NCBI GenBank assembly: GCA_031267475.1
Contig: JAIRZA010000122.1
Span: 1 to 7,744, forward strand
Direction of reading: 5' to 3'
Origin: Spirochaetaceae bacterium
GTDB taxonomy: Bacteria > Spirochaetota > Spirochaetia > Treponematales > Breznakiellaceae
DNA length: 7,744 nt
The position numbers and the translations under genes were made by a program. The notes below the pieces were generated by a model that did not search any database, was not told the DNA's origin, and saw only the letters and a list, made by a program, of their open reading frames with translations. Within the stretch, counting starts at the first letter, position 1. Every line of letters begins with the position of its first letter. Of this stretch, positions 1 through 6,193 are shown one piece after another.

Positions 1-14
1 GCCGGACATAAGTA

Positions 15-43
15 TTGACCATTGCCGCGCTATTCTATAGACT
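15..43 (+). promoter_or_regulatory. Probable sigma-70 promoter of the rpmH operon
   Basis: TTGACC at 15-20 matches the -35 consensus at five of six bases. After exactly 17 bases, TAGACT at 38-43 matches the -10 consensus at four of six; an overlapping TATAGA at 36-41 is an alternative with 15-base spacing. Transcription would start near base 50, leaving a leader of about 60 bases before rpmH. That leader contains a small GC-rich imperfect hairpin around 67-85. This is the only good promoter I see for the forward cluster. It is prediction by consensus only. Confidence 0.45.
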
Positions 44-108
44 AATATTGAAACGAGTAACTGTATCCGCGCGGGTTTGCGCCGGCGGATTAAAAATAGG
101 AGTGGTCC

Positions 109-264
109 ATGAAACGGACATATCAGCCGAGCAAGGTTAAACGTAACAGAAAATTTGGGTTTCGCGCGCGTATGAAGACGCGGGGCGGGCGTTTGATACT
201 AAAACGCCGGCGTGCTAAGGGTAGAATAAAGTTGACCGTATCTGACGAAAAGAAGCCCTACTAG
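109..264 (+). CDS. rpmH: 50S ribosomal protein L34
   Basis: This 51-residue, very basic protein is L34 of the large ribosomal subunit, which binds 23S rRNA. It opens with MKRTYQPSKVKR and continues with NRKFGFRARMKT, GGR and LKRRRAKGR, the signature of the family along its whole length. The start is supported by AGGAG at 98-102, six bases before the ATG. Most L34 proteins are about 44-47 residues; this one carries a few extra residues at the C-terminus (TVSDEKKPY), which I recall as usual in treponemes but cannot verify here. It is the first gene of the cluster, and the stop codon lies only seven bases before the longest possible rnpA start. It is too short to appear in many ORF calls, but identification is secure. 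Confidence 0.97.
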   Translation: MKRTYQPSKVKRNRKFGFRARMKTRGGRLILKRRRAKGRIKLTVSDEKKPY

Positions 265-271
265 AAAGGAT

Positions 272-763
272 ATGGCGGCGGACGGCGCCGTCTATGTTAA
301 AAGAATGAGCATGGGAATATTAGCGGCGCGTGAAAGCAGTGGTAAACACTATCCTTTTCCGCGTCAGGAACGTCTAAAGCGGCGGGAAGATATTCAAGCC
401 GTATTTAAGCGGGGCGCTTCCGCCTCGTGTTTCGGGGCGCGGCTCTTTTTTTTACACAGAGAAGGTTTGGGAAGGCGTATAGCTTTTACGTTTGCGCGTA
501 AATTCGGGAATGCGGTTGAGCGAAATCGCGCCCGCAGGCTGGGCAAAGAAGCCTACCGTCATTTACGTTCTGGAATTAAGAGCGGTTACGATTTTGTATT
601 ACTGGTTTATCCGGTTAAAAATAATTTCCGGGTGGAAGATTCGTCAAGCGGTGATGATTTATCAGGTGGTCGTAAATCCCCCAATGATTTATCATTCAGA
701 ATACGGCAGATGAGGTGTCTGCTGAGTAATGCGGGGCTTTTCACGGCAGAGATTGGCTCATGA
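272..763 (+). CDS. rnpA: Ribonuclease P protein component
   Basis: RnpA is the protein subunit of RNase P, which helps the catalytic RNA remove 5' leaders from precursor tRNAs. The family core begins near residue 30 (FPRQERLKRREDIQAVFKRG). The RNA-binding signature is at about 75-97 and contains RNRARR at 84-89. The last helix is RQMRCLLSNAGL at 145-156. At 163 residues it is longer than the usual 110-130, for two reasons. About 28 residues precede the core, so the true start is uncertain: the ATG at 272 has AAAGGA only one base upstream, and the ATGs at 305 and 311 are alternatives without a strong Shine-Dalgarno. There is also a Ser/Gly/Asp-rich insertion of about 20 residues (about 120-141). 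The stop overlaps the yidD start. The family is sure; the start is not. Confidence 0.93.
   Translation: MAADGAVYVKRMSMGILAARESSGKHYPFPRQERLKRREDIQAVFKRGASASCFGARLFFLHREGLGRRIAFTFARKFGNAVERNRARRLGKEAYRHLRSGIKSGYDFVLLVYPVKNNFRVEDSSSGDDLSGGRKSPNDLSFRIRQMRCLLSNAGLFTAEIGS
281..292. repeat. Perfect 12-bp palindrome at the rpmH-rnpA junction
   Basis: GACGGCGCCGTC is identical to its reverse complement. In RNA it could fold as a four-pair hairpin with a GCGC loop, extendable by a G-U pair, or pair between molecules. It lies after the first possible rnpA ATG (272) but before the alternatives (305, 311). No T-run follows, so it is not a classical terminator. It may separate expression of rpmH and rnpA, or be a chance product of GC-rich codons. 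Confidence 0.4.
654..694 (+). repeat. 11-bp direct repeats inside the RnpA insertion
   Basis: ATGATTTATCA occurs at 654-664 and again at 684-694, exactly 30 bases apart and therefore in the same reading frame, encoding DDLS and NDLS. The bases between the copies show no further clear repetition. The repeat lies within the stretch of rnpA that has no counterpart in typical RnpA proteins, so it may mark how the insertion arose by slippage or duplication. Confidence 0.5.
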
Positions 764-990
764 GGAAGAATGTTTTTACGCCTAAGGGTTTAATTCTTCT
801 ACTTATACGCTTTTACCAAAAGGCTGTTTCGCCGCATTTTCCGCCTTGTTGCAGGTACTATCCGGCTTGTTCGGTGTACGCGTACGAAGCGATACAAAAA
901 TACGGCGTTCCGCGAGGGCTTTATTTAAGTTTATCCCGTATTTTGCGCTGTCATCCCTTTCATAAAGGCGGCTATGATCCGGTCCCGTAA
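760..990 (+). CDS. yidD: Membrane protein insertion efficiency factor YidD
   Basis: YidD is a small, membrane-associated protein that aids insertion of membrane proteins together with YidC. The 76-residue sequence has an N-terminal amphipathic segment (LILLLIRFYQKAVSP, about 11-25). The family's cysteine signature follows as CCRYYPACSVYAYEAI at 30-45, then the C-terminal RCHPFHKGGYDPVP at 63-76. Conserved cysteines are seen at 31, 37 and 64. The length is normal. Its ATG overlaps the rnpA TGA in an ATGA junction and has only a weak purine stretch upstream, so translation is probably coupled to rnpA. Its place between rnpA and yidC is the standard bacterial arrangement and fits a joint role with YidC. 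Confidence 0.96.
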   Translation: MRKNVFTPKGLILLLIRFYQKAVSPHFPPCCRYYPACSVYAYEAIQKYGVPRGLYLSLSRILRCHPFHKGGYDPVP

Positions 991-1042
991 GAACACGTTG
1001 CGCGTGGTATTTAAGCCGCGCCGCGAATTATAAAGAGGTTGC

Positions 1043-2872
1043 ATGGAAAAACGAACGCTTTTGGCCGTTGTATTATCTATAATAACGATTTCCGGTTTTT
1101 ATTTTTTTCAGTATACATTTTTTCCGCCTAAAGATATTGTCGAGACGCGGTCGCCGTCGACGGAACAAGACTCAGGGCCGCGTCCTGTTGATGCGGCGCC
1201 GCCTGCGCAAGACACCGGTCCGGCGGGAGCTTCCGGGCTGTACTCAGCGCCGGAGTCCGCAGTCGCCGGCGATGCGGAAGAATTCCCGCAGACTGAGCAG
1301 TTTACGGTTATCGAAACACCGCTCATCATAGCGCGGCTTACTAACGCCGGAGGCGATGTCGTAAGTTTCAAGTTAAAGGAACATGGGGACGGCGCTGATT
1401 ATGTTGACATGATACTTAGCGGGACGCGGGAGGCGCGCGCCTTTACTATCGCGTTTGGCGGCGCTAACGCCGCTCCTGTGAACTCGTTTTTCAACAGCAG
1501 GCGTATTTCCGATACGATCATCGAGTATTACCGTGATTTTTCGGTAAACGGCGGCTCTTTTCGTCTGACTAAGCGTTATACATTTGATATGAACGAGTAT
1601 ATGTTCCAGCTTGAAGTAAACATTGACGGGGGAAACTCCATTTCGTCCTTGAATTTCGCTTCCGCCGGTGAAGCGCCCGCCGCTTATACGCTCGCTTTCG
1701 GGCCGCAGATAGGCCCTAGTTTCGATAAACTTGACGGGAACTATGACTACCGGCGCTACATGACTTTTTCAGACGGCAAACTGAAAGAAGAAAAAGCCAA
1801 CGCTAACCAGAACACGGTTGTTTCGAGCCGCGTATCGTGGGCGGCGATTACAGGAAAATACTTTGCGTTCATCGCAATACCGGACGCGACACTGTACGAG
1901 CTTGCTTTTTCGGCGCGTCCGGCCGAGCCGGGTCTTGAAACCGCCTCGCGTTTATTCATAACGAGGCCGCCGCTTACCGCGTCTCGCAGCACTGATACTT
2001 TCCGGTTCTACCTTGGGCCTAAGACTCAAAAAGCCCTCGCGATTTACGACAGCGGCAACAACGATTTTGGGTACATGGACTTTCATCTTGAGCAGGCGGC
2101 TAACGCCAGCGGCTTTTGGGGAATCCTAAACCCGCTGGAATCTTTGTTAAAATGGCTGTTGAACCTGTTTTATCATTTAATTCCGAATTACGGCGTAGCG
2201 ATAATTCTGGTAACGCTGCTTGTAAAACTTGTGCTGTTCCCGCTTACTAAAAAAGGCTCGGAAGGCACGTTGCGTATGCAGACGATGGCGCCGAAAATCA
2301 AAGAAATTCAGACAAAATACAAGGATAATCCGCAAAAAATGAATACGGAGCTTGCGGGGCTTTACAAGAAAGAAGGCTATAGCCCGCTTTCCGGCTGCTT
2401 GCCTATGTTGATTCAGCTCCCGATATTCCTTGCTATGTACAACCTTTTCAACAACCATTTCGAGCTGCGCGGCGCGATGTTTATTCCCGGTTGGATACCG
2501 GATCTTTCGGTGCCGGAGACGGTTTTGAGTTTCGCGCCTTTCAAAATCCCTATTCTTGGATGGAGTGAATTACACATTTTGCCTTTCGTTTATGTAGGCT
2601 CTCAACTTTTATACAGCAAAGTTACGCAGACGCCGGATCAGGCAAATAACGCGCAGATGAAGATGATGTTGTATGTCATGCCGCTGATATTCTTTTTCGT
2701 TCTGTATAATGTTCCATCAGGTCTATTGGTTTACTGGATCATGTCTAACATTTTAACGATGCTCCAGCAGCTTGTGATAAACAGGCTGATGGCGGTGAAA
2801 AAGGCGGCTCTTGCCGCGGCGCAGCCGGAAAAGAAAGTTATAGTTCCGCCTAAAAAAAGAAAGAAGCGCTAA
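1043..2872 (+). CDS. yidC: Membrane protein insertase YidC (Oxa1 family)
   Basis: YidC inserts and folds inner-membrane proteins, alone or with SecYEG. The 609 residues follow the Gram-negative plan. A signal-anchor helix at about 5-27 leads into a Pro/Ala-rich linker at 33-80 and a periplasmic beta-rich domain at about 85-350. The conserved five-helix core follows: amphipathic helix 358-380, then membrane segments near 383-401, 450-472, 508-526, 541-558 and 560-580. Family motifs include LFPLTKK (398-404), GCLPMLIQLPIFLAMY (451-466) and VPSGLLVYW (557-565). Lys395 occupies the position of the groove arginine (E. coli Arg366, B. subtilis Arg73). The tail ends in a strongly basic PPKKRKKR, likely to touch the ribosome. 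GAGG at 1035-1038 supports the start; yidD ends 52 bases upstream. Confidence 0.97.
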   Translation: MEKRTLLAVVLSIITISGFYFFQYTFFPPKDIVETRSPSTEQDSGPRPVDAAPPAQDTGPAGASGLYSAPESAVAGDAEEFPQTEQFTVIETPLIIARLTNAGGDVVSFKLKEHGDGADYVDMILSGTREARAFTIAFGGANAAPVNSFFNSRRISDTIIEYYRDFSVNGGSFRLTKRYTFDMNEYMFQLEVNIDGGNSISSLNFASAGEAPAAYTLAFGPQIGPSFDKLDGNYDYRRYMTFSDGKLKEEKANANQNTVVSSRVSWAAITGKYFAFIAIPDATLYELAFSARPAEPGLETASRLFITRPPLTASRSTDTFRFYLGPKTQKALAIYDSGNNDFGYMDFHLEQAANASGFWGILNPLESLLKWLLNLFYHLIPNYGVAIILVTLLVKLVLFPLTKKGSEGTLRMQTMAPKIKEIQTKYKDNPQKMNTELAGLYKKEGYSPLSGCLPMLIQLPIFLAMYNLFNNHFELRGAMFIPGWIPDLSVPETVLSFAPFKIPILGWSELHILPFVYVGSQLLYSKVTQTPDQANNAQMKMMLYVMPLIFFFVLYNVPSGLLVYWIMSNILTMLQQLVINRLMAVKKAALAAAQPEKKVIVPPKKRKKR

Positions 2873-2906
2873 GCGGCGGGTGATCTAACATAAGGAGAAA
2901 ATAATA

Positions 2907-3644
2907 ATGATAAAAGAATTTGAAGGGCGCACAGAAAAAGAAGCCATTGATAAAGCGGCGGAAGAGCTTGGACTTGGACGAGACTGCTTCGATGTAGAAA
3001 TTATCGAGACACAACGCGGCGGTTTATTTAAAAAGGGATATGTAAAAATCCGCGTTCATACCAGCGACGCGGCGGGCGCATACTCCGCGCGAGATACAAA
3101 AAATACCGCCGGGGATGATGCGCCGATAGGTAAAACTGCTAGAAAAAGCACGGAGTCCGCCGAGTCTTCCGCGCCGCCGGATGCGGCTTTTGAAAAGGCA
3201 ATGATAGAGTATATCGATAAAATTACCGCTTTAATGGGCATGGAAGGAAAAACGAGCGTCTTTTTTCGTGAAAAAAATAAAATAGGTTTTAATATATCTA
3301 CCGCGGATTCGTCGTTTATCATTGGAAAAAAGGGTAAGACTTTGGACGCGCTTCAATTGATTGCGTCGATTTATGCGGCGCAGATGGGATACGCGGAAAC
3401 ACGTATAATTCTTGACAGCGAAAATTACCGTGTGCGCCGCGAAGAGAGTCTTGTGCGTTTGGCTTACACTGTGGCCGGGCGTGTTCGTGAAAGCCGCGCC
3501 TCCATACTGCTTGAACCTATGAATCCGTTTGACCGCCGTCTTGTTCATACAACTTTGAACGATGTAGACGATATAGAAACGAAAAGCGAGGGGCAGGGCT
3601 TGTATAAGCAGGTGCGTGTTTTTTATAAAGGAGCTAGACGTTAA
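2907..3644 (+). CDS. jag: Jag/KhpB RNA-binding protein (Jag_N-KH-R3H)
   Basis: This is the SpoIIIJ-associated protein Jag (KhpB, EloR), a cytoplasmic RNA-binding protein. In several bacteria it works with KhpA and influences cell elongation and division. Of 245 residues, 2-51 form the Jag_N domain (FEGRTEKEAIDKAAEELGL, then GGLFKKGYVKIRV). Residues 52-95 are a disordered Ala/Ser/Asp-rich linker. A KH domain follows at about 96-170 with its GKKG loop at 140-143, and an R3H domain at about 174-242 with the Arg210-x3-His214 motif (RRLVH). All key residues are present. AAGGAG at 2892-2897, nine bases before the ATG, gives a strong start. It follows yidC by 34 bases, the usual partnership. No khpA is in the window. 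Confidence 0.95.
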   Translation: MIKEFEGRTEKEAIDKAAEELGLGRDCFDVEIIETQRGGLFKKGYVKIRVHTSDAAGAYSARDTKNTAGDDAPIGKTARKSTESAESSAPPDAAFEKAMIEYIDKITALMGMEGKTSVFFREKNKIGFNISTADSSFIIGKKGKTLDALQLIASIYAAQMGYAETRIILDSENYRVRREESLVRLAYTVAGRVRESRASILLEPMNPFDRRLVHTTLNDVDDIETKSEGQGLYKQVRVFYKGARR

Positions 3645-3681
3645 ACAATATTTGTTTGACAGACTGCGCCAACGTTATTAC

Positions 3682-3686
3682 AAGGG
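3682..3686 (+). promoter_or_regulatory. Ribosome binding site that fixes the aminotransferase start
   Basis: AAGGG sits six bases before the ATG at 3693. A TTG two codons upstream (3687) begins directly after this motif with no spacing, so it cannot be the start used. The ATG at 3693 is therefore preferred. Confidence 0.7.
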
Positions 3687-3692
3687 TTGTTT

Positions 3693-4988
3693 ATGAATAC
3701 TTTAGCAATTGAATTAAATGAAGTTTTAAGGGAAACTCCGGTGTTTCGGCTGCTTTCCGATTTCGGGAAGCGTATTTATTTCCCGCATGGCATAATATCG
3801 CAAAGCGCCGAAGCTAAAAAGGCGGCGGTAAAGGCGGATGGTACGATAGGAATGGCGTATTCGGATGGGAAACCATTGATACTGCCCGCCATTAAGCGCT
3901 ATTTGCCGGACTTTGAGCCTAGTGAAATCGTTGCCTACGCTCCTACCGCCGGTAATGAAAAGGCGCGTGAACTATGGAAAAAGATGCTTTTGCGGAAAAA
4001 TCCATCGTTAGACGCGGACTATATTTCGCTTCCGGTTGTTACTTCGGGTGTTACGGCCGGAATCTCGTGTACAGCGGATATTTTTTTGAATTCAGGGCAG
4101 ACTATTTTGTCAGCGGCTCCCGCATGGGACAACTATCATTTGATTTTTGAAGATCGCCGCGGCGGCGTCATGCGCGGTATCGAATTTTTTGATGATGACG
4201 GCCGGTTCGATATTCAAAAAATCAGAAAAGCGATAATGGAGGAGGCGCGTAAAGGCAGCGTCCGCATCATTCTTAATTTCCCGAACAATCCTACAGGTTA
4301 TTCGCCCAGCATCTCTGAAGCGCACGCGCTTGTGGAATGTATAAGCGAAGCCGCCGAAAGCGGCGCGGACGTTATGGTTATATGCGACGACGCTTATTTT
4401 GGTTTCTTTTACGAGGATGATATTTATAAAGAGTCGATTTTCAGCCTCCTTTCCAGTCTGCATAAACGGGTGCTTGCAATAAAGACTGATGGTCCCACCA
4501 AAGAGGATTACTGCTGGGGATTTAGGCTTGCGATGGTAACGATTGGTTCAAAGGGTTTGCGGACTGAACATTTTAACGCGCTTACTACCAAATTTATGGG
4601 CGCGATACGCTCCTCTGTTTCATGCGCGAATACGTTGGCGCAGTCGCTGTTTCTTAGAGCCTGCGACGACGATACTACCGCGGCGGCGCAAGCTGTTTTT
4701 TTTGATATTCTAAAAGACCGTTACAATGCGGTAAAGCAATTCACGCAGGCGCATAAAAACCACCCGCGTTTGTCGCCTATGCCCTTCAACTCCGGCTACT
4801 TCATGTGTCTGCGTTGTAACGGCGTGGACGCCGGCTGGCTGCGCCGCGAACTGCTGGAAAAACACGGCATAGGCGTTATCGCGTTTGGCGGCGAATATAT
4901 ACGGGTTGCGTTTTCCAGCATTGAAAAGGAGCTTATACCGGCGGTCTTTACCGCTATTTATGATACTGCCTTGAGCGCTCCGGCTTGA
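3693..4988 (+). CDS. PLP-dependent aminotransferase, class I/II (fold type I)
   Basis: A cytoplasmic pyridoxal-phosphate enzyme, most likely an amino-acid aminotransferase; the substrate cannot be read from the sequence. Of 431 residues (ATG at 3693), the class motifs appear in order. NFPNNPTG at 195-202 contains the asparagine that binds the cofactor. CDDAYFGF at 231-238 has Asp232 (pyridine nitrogen) and Tyr235 (O3'), closely matching the DSAYQGF of aspartate aminotransferase. Lys270 in GPTKEDYCWGFR is the probable Schiff-base lysine. Arg404 in EYIRVAF is the probable carboxylate-binding arginine. It starts 48 bases after jag and ends 15 bases before cbiD, so it may be co-transcribed with both. 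The cbiD neighbour raises the idea of a CobD-type decarboxylase, but the DDAY motif and extra length favour a true aminotransferase. Confidence 0.88.
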   Translation: MNTLAIELNEVLRETPVFRLLSDFGKRIYFPHGIISQSAEAKKAAVKADGTIGMAYSDGKPLILPAIKRYLPDFEPSEIVAYAPTAGNEKARELWKKMLLRKNPSLDADYISLPVVTSGVTAGISCTADIFLNSGQTILSAAPAWDNYHLIFEDRRGGVMRGIEFFDDDGRFDIQKIRKAIMEEARKGSVRIILNFPNNPTGYSPSISEAHALVECISEAAESGADVMVICDDAYFGFFYEDDIYKESIFSLLSSLHKRVLAIKTDGPTKEDYCWGFRLAMVTIGSKGLRTEHFNALTTKFMGAIRSSVSCANTLAQSLFLRACDDDTTAAAQAVFFDILKDRYNAVKQFTQAHKNHPRLSPMPFNSGYFMCLRCNGVDAGWLRRELLEKHGIGVIAFGGEYIRVAFSSIEKELIPAVFTAIYDTALSAPA

Positions 4989-5003
4989 TTATAAACGCCT
5001 GCA

Positions 5004-6110
5004 ATGCGCGAAGACTATAAACTTGTTGACGGGAAAAAGCTCCGTTTTGGGTTTACAACCGGCTCGTGCGCTGCTGCGGCGGCCAAGGGCGCGGCGGCGG
5101 CTTTGCTATTGGGCAAAAAAGGCGGCGGCGGCGAAGCGGTTTACATCGATACTCCTGCGGGCAGGCGTTTTACGCCGCGTCTTTACGATATGGTTTGCGG
5201 TGATGACGAGGCATGCTGCGCTGTAAAAAAAGACGGCGGTGATGATCCGGATGTTACTTCCGGCTGTCTTGTCCGCGCCTGTGTCAGGAAACGCCCGGAA
5301 CAGGGTTTTGTTATAGACGGCGGCGAAGGGGTTGGGCGGGTAACGCTGCCGGGTCTTGACCAGCCGGTAGGCGCGGCGGCGATAAACAGCTCGCCTCGCC
5401 GCATGATAACGGAAGCGCTCAGTGAAATCCGTGAAGCGTCCGGCTTTGCGGGCGGCTTGTCTGTCAGCATATCTGTGCCTGACGGCGAAGAGCTTGCCCG
5501 GCGCACGTTTAACAAGCGGCTGGGTGTTGTAGGCGGGATTTCAATTCTTGGTACAACGGGCATAGTAGAGCCTATGAGCGAGTCCGCTTTTTGCGATTCT
5601 ATTAAGGCGGAACTTTCTATGTTGCGCGCTTTGGGTTATGACGCGCTTACGCTGACTCCGGGGAATATCGGGCTTGATTTTCTGGCGCGGAATTATCCTT
5701 CCATCCGTCCTGTAAAATGCGCTAATTTTATTGGCGAAAGCATCTGTCTTGCCGCCGAAGCTGGTTTTGGCTATGTGTTGATAGCGGGGCATATTGGCAA
5801 GTTGATAAAGCTGGTAACCGGCGGTTTTAACACTCATTCGAAATACGGAGACGCGCGGCAGTTCATTTTTGCCTCGTTTGCCGCTCTGAACGGCGCGGAC
5901 AGCGCTCTTACGGCGGAGTTGCTGCGTTGCGCGACGAGCGAAGCTGCGATAGATATTTTACAGGAGGCGGGTATTTGGGAGCCGGCGCTTAAAGAAATTC
6001 TTGCCGCCGCGCGCCGGCGGCTGGATGAGTTCTGTTCCCGGAGGCTTTACTCTCTGCGTTGCGAGGCGCTGTTTTTTTCGTCCAAACACGGCTTTTTGGG
6101 CAAGGCTTGA
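5004..6110 (+). CDS. cbiD: Cobalt-precorrin-5B (C1)-methyltransferase CbiD
   Basis: CbiD uses S-adenosylmethionine to methylate C1 of the corrin ring in the anaerobic (early cobalt insertion) route to cobalamin. The 368-residue protein is full length. It opens with RFGFTTGSCAAAAAKGAA (14-31) and continues with KKDGGDDPDVTSG (75-87) and INSSPRRMI (127-135). FNKRLGVVGGISILGTTG (169-186) runs straight into IVEPMSES (187-194), and HIGKLIKLVTGGFNTHSKYG (263-282) completes the conserved set. GGGG at 40-43 comes from a short GGC repeat. The ATG is the only usable start, yet no Shine-Dalgarno precedes it; it lies 15 bases after the aminotransferase stop, suggesting coupling. No other cobalamin gene and no cobalamin riboswitch is visible here, so the rest of the pathway must lie elsewhere. 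Confidence 0.96.
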   Translation: MREDYKLVDGKKLRFGFTTGSCAAAAAKGAAAALLLGKKGGGGEAVYIDTPAGRRFTPRLYDMVCGDDEACCAVKKDGGDDPDVTSGCLVRACVRKRPEQGFVIDGGEGVGRVTLPGLDQPVGAAAINSSPRRMITEALSEIREASGFAGGLSVSISVPDGEELARRTFNKRLGVVGGISILGTTGIVEPMSESAFCDSIKAELSMLRALGYDALTLTPGNIGLDFLARNYPSIRPVKCANFIGESICLAAEAGFGYVLIAGHIGKLIKLVTGGFNTHSKYGDARQFIFASFAALNGADSALTAELLRCATSEAAIDILQEAGIWEPALKEILAAARRRLDEFCSRRLYSLRCEALFFSSKHGFLGKA

Positions 6111-6193
6111 ACGCTGCGGGCATGGTTTATGGCGGCGGGCTTTTAAGACGCGGGCTGGGGCGGCTCATTATTTTTCCAGGTTTTCTATTTTCT

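Noticed and set aside
1..108. Possible end of an upstream gene or an origin region at the left edge
   Set aside because: No reading frame with coding character and no repeated DnaA boxes; it is explained by the rpmH promoter and leader.
3643..3657. Inverted repeat AAACAA-TAT-TTGTTT at the jag stop
   Set aside because: The stem is only six mostly A-T pairs with no T-run after it; too weak for an intrinsic terminator.
3656..3684. Perfect -35 box TTGACA between jag and the aminotransferase
   Set aside because: The best -10 candidates (TATTAC after 14 bases, TTACAA after 16) are poor. A start from there would place +1 at or past the AAGGG ribosome binding site, so a functional promoter is unlikely.
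3693..4988. CobD (threonine-phosphate decarboxylase) identity for the aminotransferase, prompted by cbiD next door
   Set aside because: The DDAYFGF motif resembles aspartate aminotransferase more than the CobD motif, and 431 residues is long for CobD. Neighbourhood alone is not enough.
5183..5563. Long minus-strand reading frame opposite cbiD
   Set aside because: Pro/Ser/Arg-rich composition and full overlap with well-conserved CbiD motifs mark it as an antisense shadow.
6111..6193. Expected bidirectional terminator between convergent cbiD and era
   Set aside because: I looked for a hairpin with a T-run on both strands. There are GC-rich GCGGGC repeats and T-rich stretches, but no matching stem, so no terminator is called.
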